A stretch of 64,000 nt of DNA from the NCBI GenBank assembly GCA_022410635.1, contig JAJVDF010000456.1, forward strand, positions 864,921 through 928,920, in the 5' to 3' direction. The notes beneath the pieces were generated by a model. That model was not told the origin of the DNA. It saw only the letters and a program-made list of their open reading frames with translations, and did no database searches. Position 1 is the stretch's first letter. Each line of letters starts with the position of its first letter. This document shows, in pieces, positions 56,601 through 62,989 of this stretch. Source of the stretch: Tretioscincus oriximinensis. Taxonomy: Eukaryota; Chordata; Lepidosauria; Squamata; Gymnophthalmidae. A program made the translations under genes and the position numbers.

Positions 56601-59600
56601 TGGTTTGGCTTGGCTTCTTGCAGTATTTTCCACATCTTGGAAAGGTACAACTGGCCTGACCCAAGTGGAGGTGATTTGGCTGTGAGTCAACAGTGTGAAA
56701 CAGCTGCAAAAAAGGCAAACACAATCCTGGAGTGTTTTAAGAGAAGAATAGAATCTTGATCATGTCAAGTAATTATTCCTCTCTAGAGTACTTTGGTAAG
56801 ACCGCACTTGGAATACTGTGTTCAGTTCTGGGGTGGTGGTGGTGGGCAATTTAAAAAGGACGTTGATAAACTAGAGCAAGTTCAAAAGAGAGTTACAAGG
56901 ATGGTGTTTGGTCTGGAAATCATGTCCTAGGAGGGACGGTTAAAGGATCTAGGAATGGTTTTTTTGAATAATTTTTTATTGAATCAAATATACTGCTCAA
57001 AACAATTAAGGGAACATTTAGTTATGTTAAAGTGTTCCCGTAATTGTTTTGAGCAGTATATATTGACATAACCATTTTCATTCTAAAAAAAATATGCAGA
57101 AAGAACCATAAAGTATGAACCAATATACAAGTTAAATCCTAACAAATTAAAAGCTCTTCACCCCGCACCCTNCAGGATGTAAAAGGGATCTAGGAATGTT
57201 CAGTTTGCAAAAGAGAAGACGGAGAGGAGACCTGAGAGCTGCCTACAAATATCTGAAGGGCTTTTCACAGAGCAGATGGATCAGCATTGTTCTCATTGGC
57301 ACATGGAAGGACTAGAAACAATGAGATGAAACTGCAAGGCAGTAGACTTAGATTAGAAAAAAAACTTTATGGCATTCAGGGTAATCAACCAGTGGAACAG
57401 ATTGCCACAGGAGGGGGTGAGTTCGCTTTCACTGGACGGCTTCAAACGGAGGCTGGACAGTCATCGGTCTGGATGGTTTAGTGAATCCTGCATTGAACAG
57501 GGGGTTGGACCCCATGACCCTTGAGGTCCCTTCCAACTTTATGATTCTACTGGCTTTAGCTTCAGTCATCCCAGCTGTTTGAAAACAAAAAGAATTTTCC
57601 AAGTAGATAAATGGTTACCTCCAACACATGGGTGTGTGTGGGGAGAAGAGAGCACAGATATAAGCCTTTGGGTAAAAAATAACCTTGTAAGCCGCTCTGA
57701 GTTCCTTTGGGTGAGAAGGGCGGGATGTAAAAACCAGAGTCTTTTTCTAAAGGTGAAGTACACGAAACAACTTCTACTGAATCTTTCAGATGAGGAGGAG
57801 AGCAGTCAACTTGGCTAAAAGCTCCCTCCCCCAGCCACAATTTTTATTAAACAAGAATAATACAACAAGCAAATCATATTACAACATATGACGATAAGAA
57901 CAACCACATCACTAACCCAAGAAGAACGCGTCTCCCATGTTTGAACCATAACTGCATAAGGCCTATTAGAGCGGGTAAGAATTTTGCTTCCAAATCGCAG
58001 AATGTTATCTTGCTTTCCCAAGGCAATTCGTATTGTCGCTGTTTTCAGCACCCAGACAAGCACTATCTTAAAGAGCAGACTGCTTTTGTCAACCACAGGT
58101 GCCCTCCATACTTGCCTACATCTGCATAAACAACTAACTCCTTTTACTTAAAGAAATCNACACTGGAAACTGCATGGTTCGCTTTTACCAGATTCCTTCG
58201 TGTGATTTACAATAATAATTCTGTGCAAAGCTAAGGCCAAAATGCCTGAAGGATTGCTAACTTATATAATTGAGCGAAAGACATCTCCACGAGGAGGCGT
58301 GTCTTCTGCGCTCTCCGTATATCAGATCCGGCCATTCTGGTGTGCCAGTAGGTTTCTTTAATCAAGTCTTCTGGTATTCGTAATCAGGGCATCCCAAACT
58401 GGGATTGTGTTAGAACATAGGAACATAGGAGAAGCCTTGCTGAATTGTCCTGGGAGCTCATCTAGTCCAGCATTCTCTCTCACCCAGAGGCTCATCCACC
58501 TGCCAGTGTAGACTATGGCAGGCCCAATTCGTGGCCTGCCATAGTCTGCACTACGATGTGGATGGCGTGCCACAAAAGGAGCTCCGCTGAATCNAGACAG
58601 AGCCCATCTGGTCCCGCCTTCTGCCTGACACAGAGGCCCCAATTGCNCCTGGGCAGTCTGAACAGAAAAAGGCAAAATCTTCACCTTTTCCCGACTCCCT
58701 CCTATTTCACAAGTGTTGCCTGTTGCTCCATCCCGGACAGAGCATGCCTTCAGAGTGGATGAGGCTCACAGATTTGCATTAACATGTGGCTCTGTGAGGT
58801 CTAAATCCCTATTATGCAGGTTTTATTTTCCGGAATGAAGGTAAATGGAGAAAAGGCCTTCAANTGATATATTGTTTCTTTGGAATTCCATTTATAAAAA
58901 AGAGTTGATTTTTATATCCTGCTTTTCTCAACTGCAAGGGTTCTTCTTGTCTTTGCTTCGCAACAGATCCCCTGTGAAGTAGGCAGGGCCGAGNGAGCTT
59001 AAAAGAATTGTGACTCACCCACTACACTCTTGGTGTCCCTTGTTTAACTGATTTGTTTGGATTGCAAATGTCTGCAGGCGTCTCGGTCACGGCGGCACCG
59101 GCAAGTGAGACTGGAGCGTTCGGACTCCCAGTCGGTTCGTGGGAAAACCTCGTCCCCCAGGGCTAAAAAGACTTTGAGGATGGTACAAGAAGTGGGAAGG
59201 GATCCTCTGCCTCAAAATACAGGTGAGGGACCATGCGCCCCCTTTGTGAGCCGTGTAGTCAGTGTGCAGATCTCCCTGAGCACCTACAATATTTGTACAA
59301 AACCTTCTCTCCAGACTTCTCTTAACCCAGAAGGCTTCTGATATAGAGAAGGGTGGCTGGGTCCTCAAAATGCTTAGGAAAAGGGATTTTTTTATAATGA
59401 TAAAATTTTGTTTAAATTAAAGCCCAATGTGTAAGCCTTTCTTGAGGGTCATAGGCCTGTGGAATTTACTTCCAGAAGAGNTGGTGGTAGCTAGCAGCCT
59501 GGATAGCTTTAAGANAGGTTTGGACAAGTTCATGGACACCAAGNGTATAAAATACCTACTAGGAGGGATGTCTTGATGCTGCCTCTGAGATGGAGTAANA

Positions 59601-61759
59601 GGCAGGATTCCTGAAATGTCTTTTGCAGGGTGTCGAGAACAGTTGAAGATTTTGCCTTCTTCTGTTCCAGACTGCCCAGGTGCCATCGGTGGGCCACAGT
59701 GTGAGACAAAAGGCTAGACTAAATGGGCTCTGGCCCTATTCAACAGGGTTCCTCTTATGTTCTTACGTTCTTATGATTGTGCCACCACTCTAAAATAGAG
59801 TGGGAACCCNGGATAGGGCCTCCTCCATGGCAGTCCCCAGACTACTGGACAGTCTCCCACTTGAGGTGTGTCAATCACCATCTCTGTATGTATTGAGAAG
59901 ATTCCTGAAGACACACCTCTTTAACTTCGCCTTTGNTTAAAAAAACAGCTCTCCCTTCCCTACATTCAGGCATATTATTCTGTTTTTAATGTTAACTGCC
60001 CTGAGATCTTCAGGTGTAGGGCAGTGTAGAAATGCAAATAAATGAAATTAATGAATTAAGTAAGACTCGATTCAAAAGGTTGACTCAAAGATCGACTCAA
60101 GAGGAAGTCCTTTTATTATTTCACTGAGCAAAGTGAGAGCATGTTGGGGGAGAGCAATTTCCTGGCCTTCTCCATTCCTGAGGAGCCTAGGGCACATGGC
60201 ACGTACAGGACCGATGATTTGGGGAGGGTGTGGGCTTCCCCTGGCCTGTCTCAGTCTGTACCTTGACATATATTGCTGAATGAAGCTTTCCTGATCATTT
60301 TGAACATTGACACAAACTTGGAAAACTGTTAACAGGTCTTAAAAGATAGACTGTCCAAAGTTGGCATATTCATGTGGCATGATATAGACACATCTGTCTG
60401 TGCTCCCTGAACAANGCAGAAACCCCCCCCAGGAGGAGCAGATATACTTACCATGATCTAGGGCATGGATCAGAAACTGAGGCTCTAAGCTGCCTGAGTG
60501 TGGCTCTGACNTCACCAGAAGAACCCTGGGGTGGGTGGGTGGATTTCTCCCGTTTTACCTTCCCAAAATGTCTGAAACTGACCTTGGTAGTGTGCACCAT
60601 GTCCGTGTGATCCAGACAAAAGGTGCACCCCACAAGAGCAGCTCTGGACATGGAGCGCGCCTGCAGCCTGCCAGACTGGAAATGGCTGTTGGCGAGCAGC
60701 GCACAGCACCTGCGCACAGCCACAGGCAGGCAGCCGAGTCAGGCAGGCAGCAGTCGCTCACTGACGACGTCCAGAATTGCTCTTGCTGTGCCCTATGTCT
60801 CCAAACCTGAAAAAAAAGAAAAAGAGAGAAGGCAGGCAGGAAAGCAGGAAAGAAAAAGGAAGGTAAAGAAAAAGGCTTGGGAAGGGGCCGTGGCCATGCG
60901 GCCCCCAAGTCACTCTGCGATGGGGGCATGGCAACAAAATGTCTCTCGGCTCCAAAACATTTGCCCACCCCTGACTTAGGACATCGGGAAAAGCCTGCTA
61001 GAATACCTAAGCATCAGGGATCTCAAAGAGTCTTTGGTTTTTGATTTGGGAACAACATTTGGTGCACTTAGGCCGACTTCTCCACTGTCTGCAGCCCCAT
61101 CTTACAGTCTGCTGCTGTGAGCTCCAATGGGGGACCTGGAGGTCCAGTTCTGGGCGGTCTTCTGGGAAAGACAAACCCCCAAAGGCTAGGATCCATGATA
61201 GCAGGAGATCTAAGCAGATTTTGANCTCAGCTATTTGCAGCATTGTAATCGGCTGCAGAAAAAAGAGTGAGGGGAAAGGCAGGAGGTCTTAGATGCCACG
61301 GAGGTGCCTTTGGGGGTTCTGCCTTTCCCAGAAAACCCCCAAGGACCGGACCTCCAGCTCTTCAGCCTGAGNTCCCATCAGGGGTCACAGCAGAATCGTT
61401 GCCAGAGTGCACTTAATGCAATTTGCTTTAANCTGCACTGGCGACGGTTTTCTGAGCAAACTACGCTCAGTAAACGCATTGCTGTGTTCATTTTCCACTT
61501 GGATTATATGGATCCAAATAGCTTTCACTCCAGTTTTTTCCTCTCATGAGACCTCAGCCCTATTGCATTTAAAAAGAGGCAGAAGAAATGCTGGTATAAT
61601 AACTTGCTGGATTGAGAAGTCATTTTTAACAGAGCTACTGTCCTTGCAGATATACTGGAACGAAGGAAAGGTCAAGGTAGTCAGAGGCTGAGCATGCCTG
61701 TGATCACAGAAGACGAGTCTGAAGAAGAAGAGGAGGAGGAGGAGGAGGAGGAACAGTGA
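41545..61759 (+). CDS. SNAPC1: SNAPC1, snRNA-activating protein complex subunit 1 (SNAP43), complete
   Basis: SNAPC1 is a subunit of SNAPc/PTF, the nuclear complex that binds the proximal sequence element of snRNA genes and recruits TBP for RNA polymerase II and III transcription; it contacts SNAPC3 and SNAPC4. Nine exons join in frame: 41545-41672, 45962-46121, 47225-47365, 49239-49349, 51993-52151, 53537-53605, 55560-55622, 59078-59222, 61650-61759, giving 361 aa (human 368). The conserved N-terminal half carries [38 protein letters not shown] and [10 protein letters not shown]; the C-terminal third is variable, basic ([10 protein letters not shown]) and ends in a Glu run. The ATG is the first in the CpG-rich exon, with context GGCGATGG, and matches the human start. 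Position behind HIF1A agrees with human synteny. Confidence 0.95.
41826..42298. mobile_element. hAT-type MITE with perfect 8-bp target duplication
   Basis: The ends CAATGATGGCGAATCTTTTG and ...GGCTATCACTG are imperfect inverted repeats of the CAGTGATGGC type. ATGTAGTG lies directly on both sides (41818-41825 and 42299-42306), the 8-bp duplication expected of hAT transposases. The internal body (GATATTTGTA, AAGAAGCAAAAGCAAATAA, GTGTCACCCAA, GACACAC) matches the copy at 51471-51801. No transposase ORF. Confidence 0.85.
42318..43815. repeat. 42-bp satellite array with assembly gap
   Basis: The unit contains GCCAGTAAATCAGTAAGCCC then CGCCTATTTTTGTGTGACTTCT. Units flanking the gap are identical, while those at 43508-43815 diverge (GCCAGGAAGCTGATAAACCC, GTCAGTAAACTGGTAACCC). 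The 980 N bases (42444-43423) lie wholly inside the array, so its true length is unknown. Because 42 is a multiple of three, frames stay open on both strands; the resulting ORFs are not genes. Confidence 0.93.
44204..44557. mobile_element. hAT-like MITE, TAGGGTTGCCAT termini
   Basis: The ends TAGGGTTGCCAT and ATGGCAACCCTA are inverted. Flanking 8-mers TGAATGCG (44196) and TGAATGGG (44558) differ at one base, consistent with a hAT duplication. The interior has CCGGGAC/GTCCCGG arms, purine-pyrimidine GTGCGTGC alternation, an internal inverted pair (GCGAGACAGGCAG / CTGCCTGTCTC near 44315-44350) and a GCG-rich tract. CpG content is high. Confidence 0.75.
44712..45310 (+). repeat. CR1 3' fragment, second subfamily
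   Basis: AATCCTGGGGTGTATTAAGA, AATACTGTGTTCAGTTCTGG, GTCCTATGAAGAACGGTTAA, then TGATAAACCAGTGGGACAGT and CTCTATGATTCTATGGTTCT, the ATTCTATG 3' end. Frameshifts break the RT frame. Confidence 0.85.
45540..45800. mobile_element. Non-autonomous DNA element (CTTATTTTCAGGGG family)
   Basis: ACAAAAAATAAGGGTTGTAA at the left, GCAGCTTCTGGCCATCAGGG in the middle, then GGTCTTATTTTCAGGGGAGG and CTTATATTTAGCAATTCAGC. The last three blocks recur at 695-965. Confidence 0.55.
45962..46121 (+). CDS. SNAPC1: SNAPC1 exon 2
   Basis: A 160-bp exon (CGTTTGCAG / GTAAAT). It encodes [40 protein letters not shown] and [14 protein letters not shown], close to human. The 1103-bp intron after it has no repeat that I recognise. 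Confidence 0.95.
47225..47365 (+). CDS. SNAPC1: SNAPC1 exon 3
   Basis: A 141-bp exon (CTGTTTCAG / GTGAGT), phase 0 at both ends. It encodes [20 protein letters not shown], then [20 protein letters not shown] and YTAMPKF, very close to human. The 1873-bp intron after it holds a hairpin-repeat scrap, the split SINE and an L2-like LINE. Confidence 0.95.
47405..47495. repeat. Hairpin repeat family fragment
   Basis: ATCCAGCAAGAGGGCAGTAG, CTCCTGGAGACTTAAAAGGA, GGCGGCACAAACTTTCGTAG and ACATGTGTACTGTTGC. Confidence 0.45.
47516..48300 (+). mobile_element. Sauria-type SINE split by a later insertion
   Basis: The SINE head (AGTCTGGTGTAGTGGTTAGA, to 47556) and body/tail (GGAAGTCTTCCGGTTTGAAT, AAAGCCAGCTGGATGACCTT, GTTGAGAAAAGCAGGGTATA, from about 48098) are separated by about 540 bp. 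GTGTCAGACTCTTTTA (47541) recurs as GTGTCAGACTCTTTA (48098), a target duplication around the insert. The insert comprises the Tigger-like MITE (47565-47868) and a T/A-rich, probably L1-derived, piece (47873-48097). Confidence 0.75.
47565..47868. mobile_element. Tigger/pogo-like MITE
   Basis: The left end CAGTGGTACCTCGGTTCTCG and the right end CGAGAACCGAGGCACCACTG are inverted with one mismatch over more than 20 bp. TA dinucleotides flank both ends. The interior repeats TGCATCATCAGTGTGAGTCG and TGCGTCATCAGTGTGAGTCA and is CpG-rich. 304 bp, no transposase. Confidence 0.9.
48690..49110 (+). repeat. L2-like LINE, C-terminal ORF2 and 3'UTR fragment
   Basis: The frame at 48728 reads [20 protein letters not shown], the conserved end of L2/CR1-group ORF2 proteins. 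GGGAACCCATGGTAGGGCCC, TCTAAAGACACACCTCTTTC and ACCTGGCCTTTGGGTGAAG follow. This copy gives the best clue to the class of the L2-like pieces in the window. Confidence 0.65.
49239..49349 (+). CDS. SNAPC1: SNAPC1 exon 4
   Basis: A 111-bp exon (TTATTCTGAAG / GTAGAA), phase 0. It encodes [20 protein letters not shown], then [17 protein letters not shown], aligning with human LSYRMKKK...DPSDRVM...DVLE. The donor GTAGAA is weak. The 2643-bp intron after it has an inverted CR1 pair and a hAT element; 49420-50080 is without recognised content. Confidence 0.92.
50133..50870 (-). mobile_element. CR1 3' part, antisense
   Basis: It starts TTATAAGAACATAAGAAGAG, GTCCAGCATTCTGTCTCACA. On the minus strand the C-terminal frame [20 protein letters not shown] is open for 92 codons (50685 down to 50407). 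Upstream coding sequence (GACCAGAATTGAACAAAGTA, TTGCCTTTTTTCCAGGG) reaches about 50850. Confidence 0.85.
50870..51165 (+). repeat. CR1 3' fragment, sense, abutting the antisense copy
   Basis: ATGCAACGTTTGGATTTCTT, GAGAGGTGATCTGATTGAAG, then 3'UTR GAGACAGAAGGCTGGACTAG and TCATCAGGGTTCCTCTTATA. A head-to-head CR1 pair is formed with the preceding copy. Confidence 0.75.
51471..51801. mobile_element. hAT-type MITE, second copy
   Basis: Ends CAGTGATGGCAAACCTTTTG and GTTAGCCATCACTG are inverted. The flanking 8-mers AGCTATAG and AGCTCCAG match at six of eight bases. The body is collinear with 41826-42298 but about 140 bp shorter. Confidence 0.8.
51993..52151 (+). CDS. SNAPC1: SNAPC1 exon 5
   Basis: A 159-bp exon (TTTGTTTTGAAG / GTAAGG), phase 0. 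It encodes [40 protein letters not shown] and [13 protein letters not shown], matching human HDHYQNMKHVI...KPDKALSLIKDDF. The 1385-bp intron after it is mostly a SINE and an antisense CR1. Confidence 0.95.
52385..52800 (+). mobile_element. tRNA-derived SINE, second subfamily, with extra middle segment
   Basis: AGAGGCATAGTGGTACAGGA, TTTCAACAGAGACACAGAGT, GTGAGCGCCCTCTACTGGCC, and a tail TTGTAAGCCACTTTGAGTCC and AGGATATAAAAATCCA. Between (52515-52640) is about 120 bp not seen in the other copies. Confidence 0.7.
52792..53215 (-). repeat. CR1 3' fragment, antisense
   Basis: CTTAAGCACATAAGAGGAGT, CCTGCTGAATCGGGCAAGAG, AAGCAAAAGAAGGCAAAATA, CCGATGACCCTCTGACTGAA and TTATCCATCCCATGCGTGAT. Confidence 0.8.
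53537..53605 (+). CDS. SNAPC1: SNAPC1 exon 6
   Basis: A small 69-bp exon (ATTCTTTCAG / GTAAGG), phase 0, encoding [20 protein letters not shown] then ESE. It aligns loosely with the human NPSLKSKTNDGEEKMEGNSQ segment. The 1954-bp intron after it holds a sense CR1; 53610-54470 shows nothing recognised. Confidence 0.88.
54515..55495 (+). mobile_element. CR1 LINE, RT C-terminal half, second subfamily
   Basis: It opens abruptly with [20 protein letters not shown], followed by the catalytic [24 protein letters not shown] and [16 protein letters not shown]. The frame stays open across two small compensating shifts near 54700-54760 but slips before the end (QFATGGGEF replaces the normal frame). The 3' end is CTCTATGATTCTATGATTCT. 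Confidence 0.9.
55560..55622 (+). CDS. SNAPC1: SNAPC1 exon 7
   Basis: A small 63-bp exon (TTATTTTCCAG / GTAACT), phase 0. It encodes [20 protein letters not shown] then Q, matching human CERAESLAKIKSKAFSVVIQ. The 3455-bp intron after it is crowded with repeats. Confidence 0.92.
55868..56010. repeat. GGCTGACCAGATG foldback family
   Basis: ATAGGCTGACCAGATGACCC, CCCGGTTTTTTCTGAGGAAA and TTTCCTCAGAAAAAATTGGG, AGGCACCCC. Arms of about 20 bp pair across an A/T-rich centre. Confidence 0.7.
56230..56480 (+). mobile_element. Sauria-type SINE
   Basis: TGCCAGTCTGGTGTAGTGGT, TCTTATCTGGAAGACTTCCT, AAAAGCCAGCTGGGTGAGCT, TCTCTCAGCCTCACTAACTT and AAGCCGCTTTGAGTCCATTC, ending in CTA/CTT triplets that run to about 56500. 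The best-preserved SINE in the window. Confidence 0.85.
56958..57180 (-). mobile_element. Retro-insert within the CR1, antisense
   Basis: It begins with a T run (GTTTTTTTGAATAATTTTTT) and is bounded by AAAGGATCTAGGAATG and AAAGGGATCTAGGAATG, a near-identical target duplication. It looks like an L1-type 3' end inserted in antisense. A 68-bp TACTGCTCAAAA palindrome sits inside it. Confidence 0.65.
56991..57058. mobile_element. 68-bp palindromic Tc1-type MITE
   Basis: TACTGCTCAAAACAATTAAG at the left and TAATTGTTTTGAGCAGTA at the right form a nearly perfect hairpin flanked by TA. It consists of little more than two terminal inverted repeats joined. Confidence 0.85.
57545..57745 (+). mobile_element. 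SINE 3' part, second subfamily
   Basis: TGGCTTTAGCTTCAGTCATC, AAGTAGATAAATGGTTACCT, TTGTAAGCCGCTCTGAGTTC and GAAGGGCGGGATGTAAAAAC. The head is lost where it abuts the CR1. Confidence 0.65.
57830..58130 (-). repeat. Possible L1-type 3' region, antisense
   Basis: ACAATTTTTATTAAACAAGA, ATAATACAACAAGCAAATCA then unique-looking sequence. Only the T-rich start and A/C bias suggest this; class uncertain. Confidence 0.25.
58410..58760 (-). repeat. Two CR1 3' ends, antisense, with a palindrome between
   Basis: GAACATAGGAACATAGGAGA, CATCTAGTCCAGCATTCTCT is the first. GGAGCTCCGCTGAATC, GAACAGAAAAAGGCAAAATC and TGTTGCTCCATCCCGGACAG is the second. CAGTGTAGACTATGGCAGGC and GCCTGCCATAGTCTGCACT (58504-58552) pair as an inverted repeat at the junction. 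Confidence 0.7.
58900..59030 (-). mobile_element. Sauria-type SINE 3' part, antisense
   Basis: GAGTTGATTTTTATATCCTG, CTTTTCTCAACTGCAAGGG and CCCCTGTGAAGTAGGCAGGG, ending where GTGACTCACCCA would continue into the body. Confidence 0.65.
59078..59222 (+). CDS. SNAPC1: SNAPC1 exon 8
   Basis: A 145-bp exon (TGTCTGCAG / GTGAGG). It encodes [40 protein letters not shown] and RDPLPQNT, matching human ASKSRRHRQVKLDSSDSDSA at its start. The region is basic and Ser-rich. The 2427-bp intron after it carries CR1, L2-like, hAT-like and foldback sequence. Confidence 0.93.
59440..59780 (+). repeat. CR1 3' fragment, sense
   Basis: GGTCATAGGCCTGTGGAATT, ACTTCCAGAAGAG, ATGTCTTGATGCTGCCTCTG, TGGGCTCTGGCCCTATTCAA and TCTTATGTTCTTACGTTCTT. 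It directly precedes an L2-like fragment. Confidence 0.85.
59765..60065 (+). repeat. L2-like LINE 3' end, sense
   Basis: GGATAGGGCCTCCTCCATGG, GAAGACACACCTCTTTAACT, TTTTTAATGTTAACTGCCCT, GAGATCTTCAGGTGTAGGGC, then AAATAAATGAAATTAATGAA. This defines the 3' terminus whose reverse complement starts the antisense copies. Confidence 0.7.
60463..60977 (-). mobile_element. Possible hAT-like non-autonomous element
   Basis: The minus strand reads GGGGTGGGCAAATGTTTTGG and GGGGGCCGCATGGCC, a GGGTGGGCAA-type start familiar from hAT elements. The other end has GGGCATGGATCAGAAACTGA, GGCTCTAAGC. The middle is GC-rich and then A/G-rich. No clear target duplication. Confidence 0.4.
61040..61445. repeat. Large foldback in SNAPC1 intron 8
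   Basis: GACCTGGAGGTCCAGTTCTG, GTCTTCTGGGAAAGAC, AACCCCCAAAGG on the left pairs with CCTTTGGGGGTTCTGCCTTT, CCCAGAAAACCCCC and GGACCTCCAGCTCTTCAG on the right. Pairing extends outward (GGTGCACTTAGG and AGTGCACTTAATG). Arms are over 100 bp around a spacer of about 110 bp. Not coding. Confidence 0.6.
61650..61759 (+). CDS. SNAPC1: SNAPC1 exon 9 (last coding exon)
   Basis: The final coding exon (TGTCCTTGCAG, stop TGA at 61757). It encodes [20 protein letters not shown], then DES, eleven Glu and Gln. SMPVITE matches human SMPVITEEEE. The human protein continues past this point into a basic end (SKKRRKH); here the protein stops after the Glu run. Confidence 0.93.
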
Positions 61760-61900
61760 TTCTTGGACAAATCAGTGGGAAATTTCATTACAAACTGTTG
61801 AACTACAGCTGGAAATTGTTTTCTGGAAACTGAACCTCAATGTTGCCTGGTCATGGGAAACTTGGTTATTATTAAAGATGATTTTGCTATTATTGTGCAT
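61760..61900 (+). other. SNAPC1: SNAPC1 3'UTR with ATTAAA signal
   Basis: About 140 bp after the stop. ATTAAA (61871-61876) is followed by T-rich sequence (GATGATTTTGCTATTATTGTG), a plausible cleavage site near 61890-61900. No better signal is seen before the SINE at 62045. Confidence 0.55.
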
Positions 61901-62044
61901 CCCTTGTAGTTTTCATTTTTCTGTATTTTGGGAGGCTGCCTTGTCACTATATTATTTTGTGGGCTTTTTAAAAATAACTTTATCTAGCAATAGACCTCAA
62001 TTGTTACAGAGAACAAAATCTCCCTCGTATTTCTATTTCAAATG

Positions 62045-62310
62045 TAGAAGAAGAATTGGTTTTTTATATCCGTCTTCTCTCACTTGAAGGGACCCAAAGC
62101 GGCTTACAAATTTATTTTTCTCCTGAAGGCTTACACTCTTATTTCCTCCACCAGGCTATGGTGGTTCCTATTTATCTAGTCACAGTCAGTTGCAATTTCT
62201 GCTTTCGAGTAGTTGGGTTGGCTACAGCTGCAGGCTAGTAGAAGGCCCTCGAAACCCGGTCTCTCAGATGAAAAGCTGGCATTTAGCCGACTGAGCCATT
62301 CGTGCCAATG
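62045..62310 (-). mobile_element. SINE with BovB-type tail, antisense
   Basis: GGTTTTTTATATCCGTCTTC, TCTCACTTGAAGGGACCCAA, AGCGGCTTACAAATTTATTT, TCCTATTTATCTAGTCACAG and CGACTGAGCCATTCGTGCCA. Sister to 36806-37085. Confidence 0.7.
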
Positions 62311-62550
62311 GGCTGTGTAAGAAGTACTTATATTTTGATTTCTGTATTGTGTTCTCCTGTGTATTGATTCTTAGTTTCACTTAGTCTTACTCTGGGTTAT
62401 ATCTCAGAATCTTTACATATCGTTAATTTTGTGAACAAAGATTTATGAAGGGGAATAGTTATCTATATCTAGCAAACTCCCTGGTAGCTAATGAAGTTGA
62501 TGAGGTTCATCCATCTCGGCTGTAGGGGAAGGTTTTTTTTAAACAGCCCC
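62310..62550. other. No recognised content
   Basis: A/T-rich intergenic sequence; no ORF, repeat or motif that I can support. Confidence 0.5.
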
Positions 62551-62970
62551 CTTATGAAATTGAGCNGCAATGTCTGGGCCTCTTCAGCCTTGAAACAGCC
62601 TTGATTGAAGTGTATAAAACCATGCATGGGATGGATAAGGGGAGTCACACAACACTAGGGCCAGGGGGCATTCCTTGAAATTGGTAGGCAGAAGAGTTAG
62701 GGCAGGCAAGGAAAAATATTTTTTCACTCACTGGTCTGTGGAATTTAATTCCAGAANAGGTGTGGATAGCTTTAATAGAGGATTAGACAAGTTCATGGAA
62801 GCCAAGGGTATCAGTAGCTACTAGGGTGGATCTCTACATGGAGCAACAGGCAGGATACCATTTGCATACACTTCAGTCAGATCACCTCTTAATGCTGTCT
62901 TCCGAGGCAGAAGAGACCCAGACATTGCAGCCTGGCTTCATAAGAGAGGTGCTAAAACCCCTTGATCCAA
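62550..62970. repeat. CR1 fragment, sense, then a CR1 fragment, antisense
   Basis: Sense: CAATGTCTGGGCCTCTTCAG, AAACCATGCATGGGATGGAT, GGTCTGTGGAATTTAATTCC, GGAGCAACAGGCAGGATACC, to about 62860. Antisense: ACTTCAGTCAGATCACCTCT, ACCCAGACATTGCAGCCTGG, to about 62970. Confidence 0.7.
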
Positions 62971-62989
62971 GGAGCCCGGAAGAAGTCTG

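Larger units (their letters stand above)
56660..57550 (+). mobile_element. CR1 3' fragment carrying a nested insertion
   Basis: GTGAGTCAACAGTGTGAAAC and AAGGCAAACACAATCCTGGA, the CR1 RT C-terminal region, run to 56957. After an insertion (56958-57180), AGTTTGCAAAAGAGAAGACG continues the element to the TCCAACTTTATGATTCTACT end. Confidence 0.85.

Noticed and set aside
56333..56759. Arg/Ser/Leu/Val-rich ORFs on both strands
   Set aside because: Products of the CTA/CTT/CTC triplet tail of the Sauria-type SINE.
60555..60979. Overlapping 118- and 137-codon ORFs
   Set aside because: They lie in a GC-rich, probably hAT-derived element in SNAPC1 intron 8, with no domain resemblance.
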